IMG/VR virus record: IMGVR_UViG_3300025122_006404
Coordinates: 23,672-87,671 of that record
Strand: one strand, 5' to 3'
Source: a virus
Length of the DNA stretch: 64,000 nucleotides
The notes under the pieces were generated by a model. The model was not told where the DNA came from. It saw nothing but the letters and a program-made list of their open reading frames with translations, and did not search any database. Below, in pieces: positions 63,981 through 64,000 of this stretch. The position numbers and the translations under genes are program-made. How positions within the stretch are numbered: the first letter of the stretch is position 1; each line of letters opens with the position of its first letter.

Positions 63981-64000
63981 ATGAAGATCACACGTAATCA
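63981..64000 (+). CDS. Start of a further tagged gene (cut by window end)
   Basis: ATGAAGATCACACGTAATCA encodes the first residues MKITRN of another tag, so the series continues beyond the window. Confidence 0.6.

Overview
The window looks like part of the genome of a very large tailed bacteriophage rather than a bacterial chromosome. Genes are packed head to tail, mostly on the + strand, with 1-17 nt overlaps. Most are small and unrecognisable. Those that can be recognised are typical of big phages: an ATP-dependent DNA ligase, GroEL and truncated DnaJ homologues, a sigma factor, GreA, peptide deformylase, a DUF3310 protein, a MazG-like protein, GIY-YIG and PD-(D/E)XK-like nucleases, a DnaQ-like exonuclease, an SLT transglycosylase and six tRNA genes. 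No ribosomal or central housekeeping operons are visible. No terminase, portal or major capsid gene is visible either, so the phage assignment is an inference. The many lipoproteins (VWA, redoxin, WxxGxW and carboxypeptidase-regulatory types) resemble families common in myxobacteria-like hosts, which hints at such a host.

Layout. 1-10.4 kb: small unknown genes, GroEL-like chaperonin, sigma factor with its C-terminal helix-turn-helix apparently on a separate gene, deformylase, DNA ligase, GreA, tRNA-Thr. 10.4-19 kb: an envelope island on both strands, with VWA lipoproteins, three paralogous thioredoxin-fold lipoproteins, a trypsin-like protease, two zinc metalloproteases, a deaminase and a short TilS. 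19-24 kb: five tRNAs, a QueF homologue lacking its catalytic cysteine, DnaJ. 24.1-27 kb: malate synthase and isocitrate lyase, the complete glyoxylate shunt. 27-34.9 kb: zinc peptidase-DUF192 fusion, exonuclease, methyltransferase, lipoproteins and mini-proteins. 34.9-41.6 kb and 52.6-55.6 kb: two tandem arrays of 55-100-residue proteins beginning (M/V)KVGDLV. 42.0-44.3 kb: a GC-rich island. 44.3-64 kb: a long series of otherwise unrelated proteins sharing one basic N-terminal segment, close to MKITRRQLRRIIREE and usually followed by L-x-E.

Two patterns stand out as possible undescribed systems. (1) The shared N-terminal tag on about 28 proteins (peptidases, exonuclease, candidate ADP-ribosyltransferases, transglycosylase, membrane protein, unknowns) looks like a capsid-targeting or packaging signal followed by a T4-type prohead-protease site. 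The tagged proteins would be virion-internal, co-injected cargo. (2) The GDLV proteins are chained by a conserved junction. The upstream C-terminus ...LEVI-S-E-S-R-stop is encoded by a near-perfect Shine-Dalgarno sequence plus the start codon of the next gene, usually with exactly 14 nt overlap: a translational relay that also contains unrelated guest genes. A recurrent promoter, TGTARA-N16-TATAAT, occurs ten times with invariant spacing and probably organises expression.
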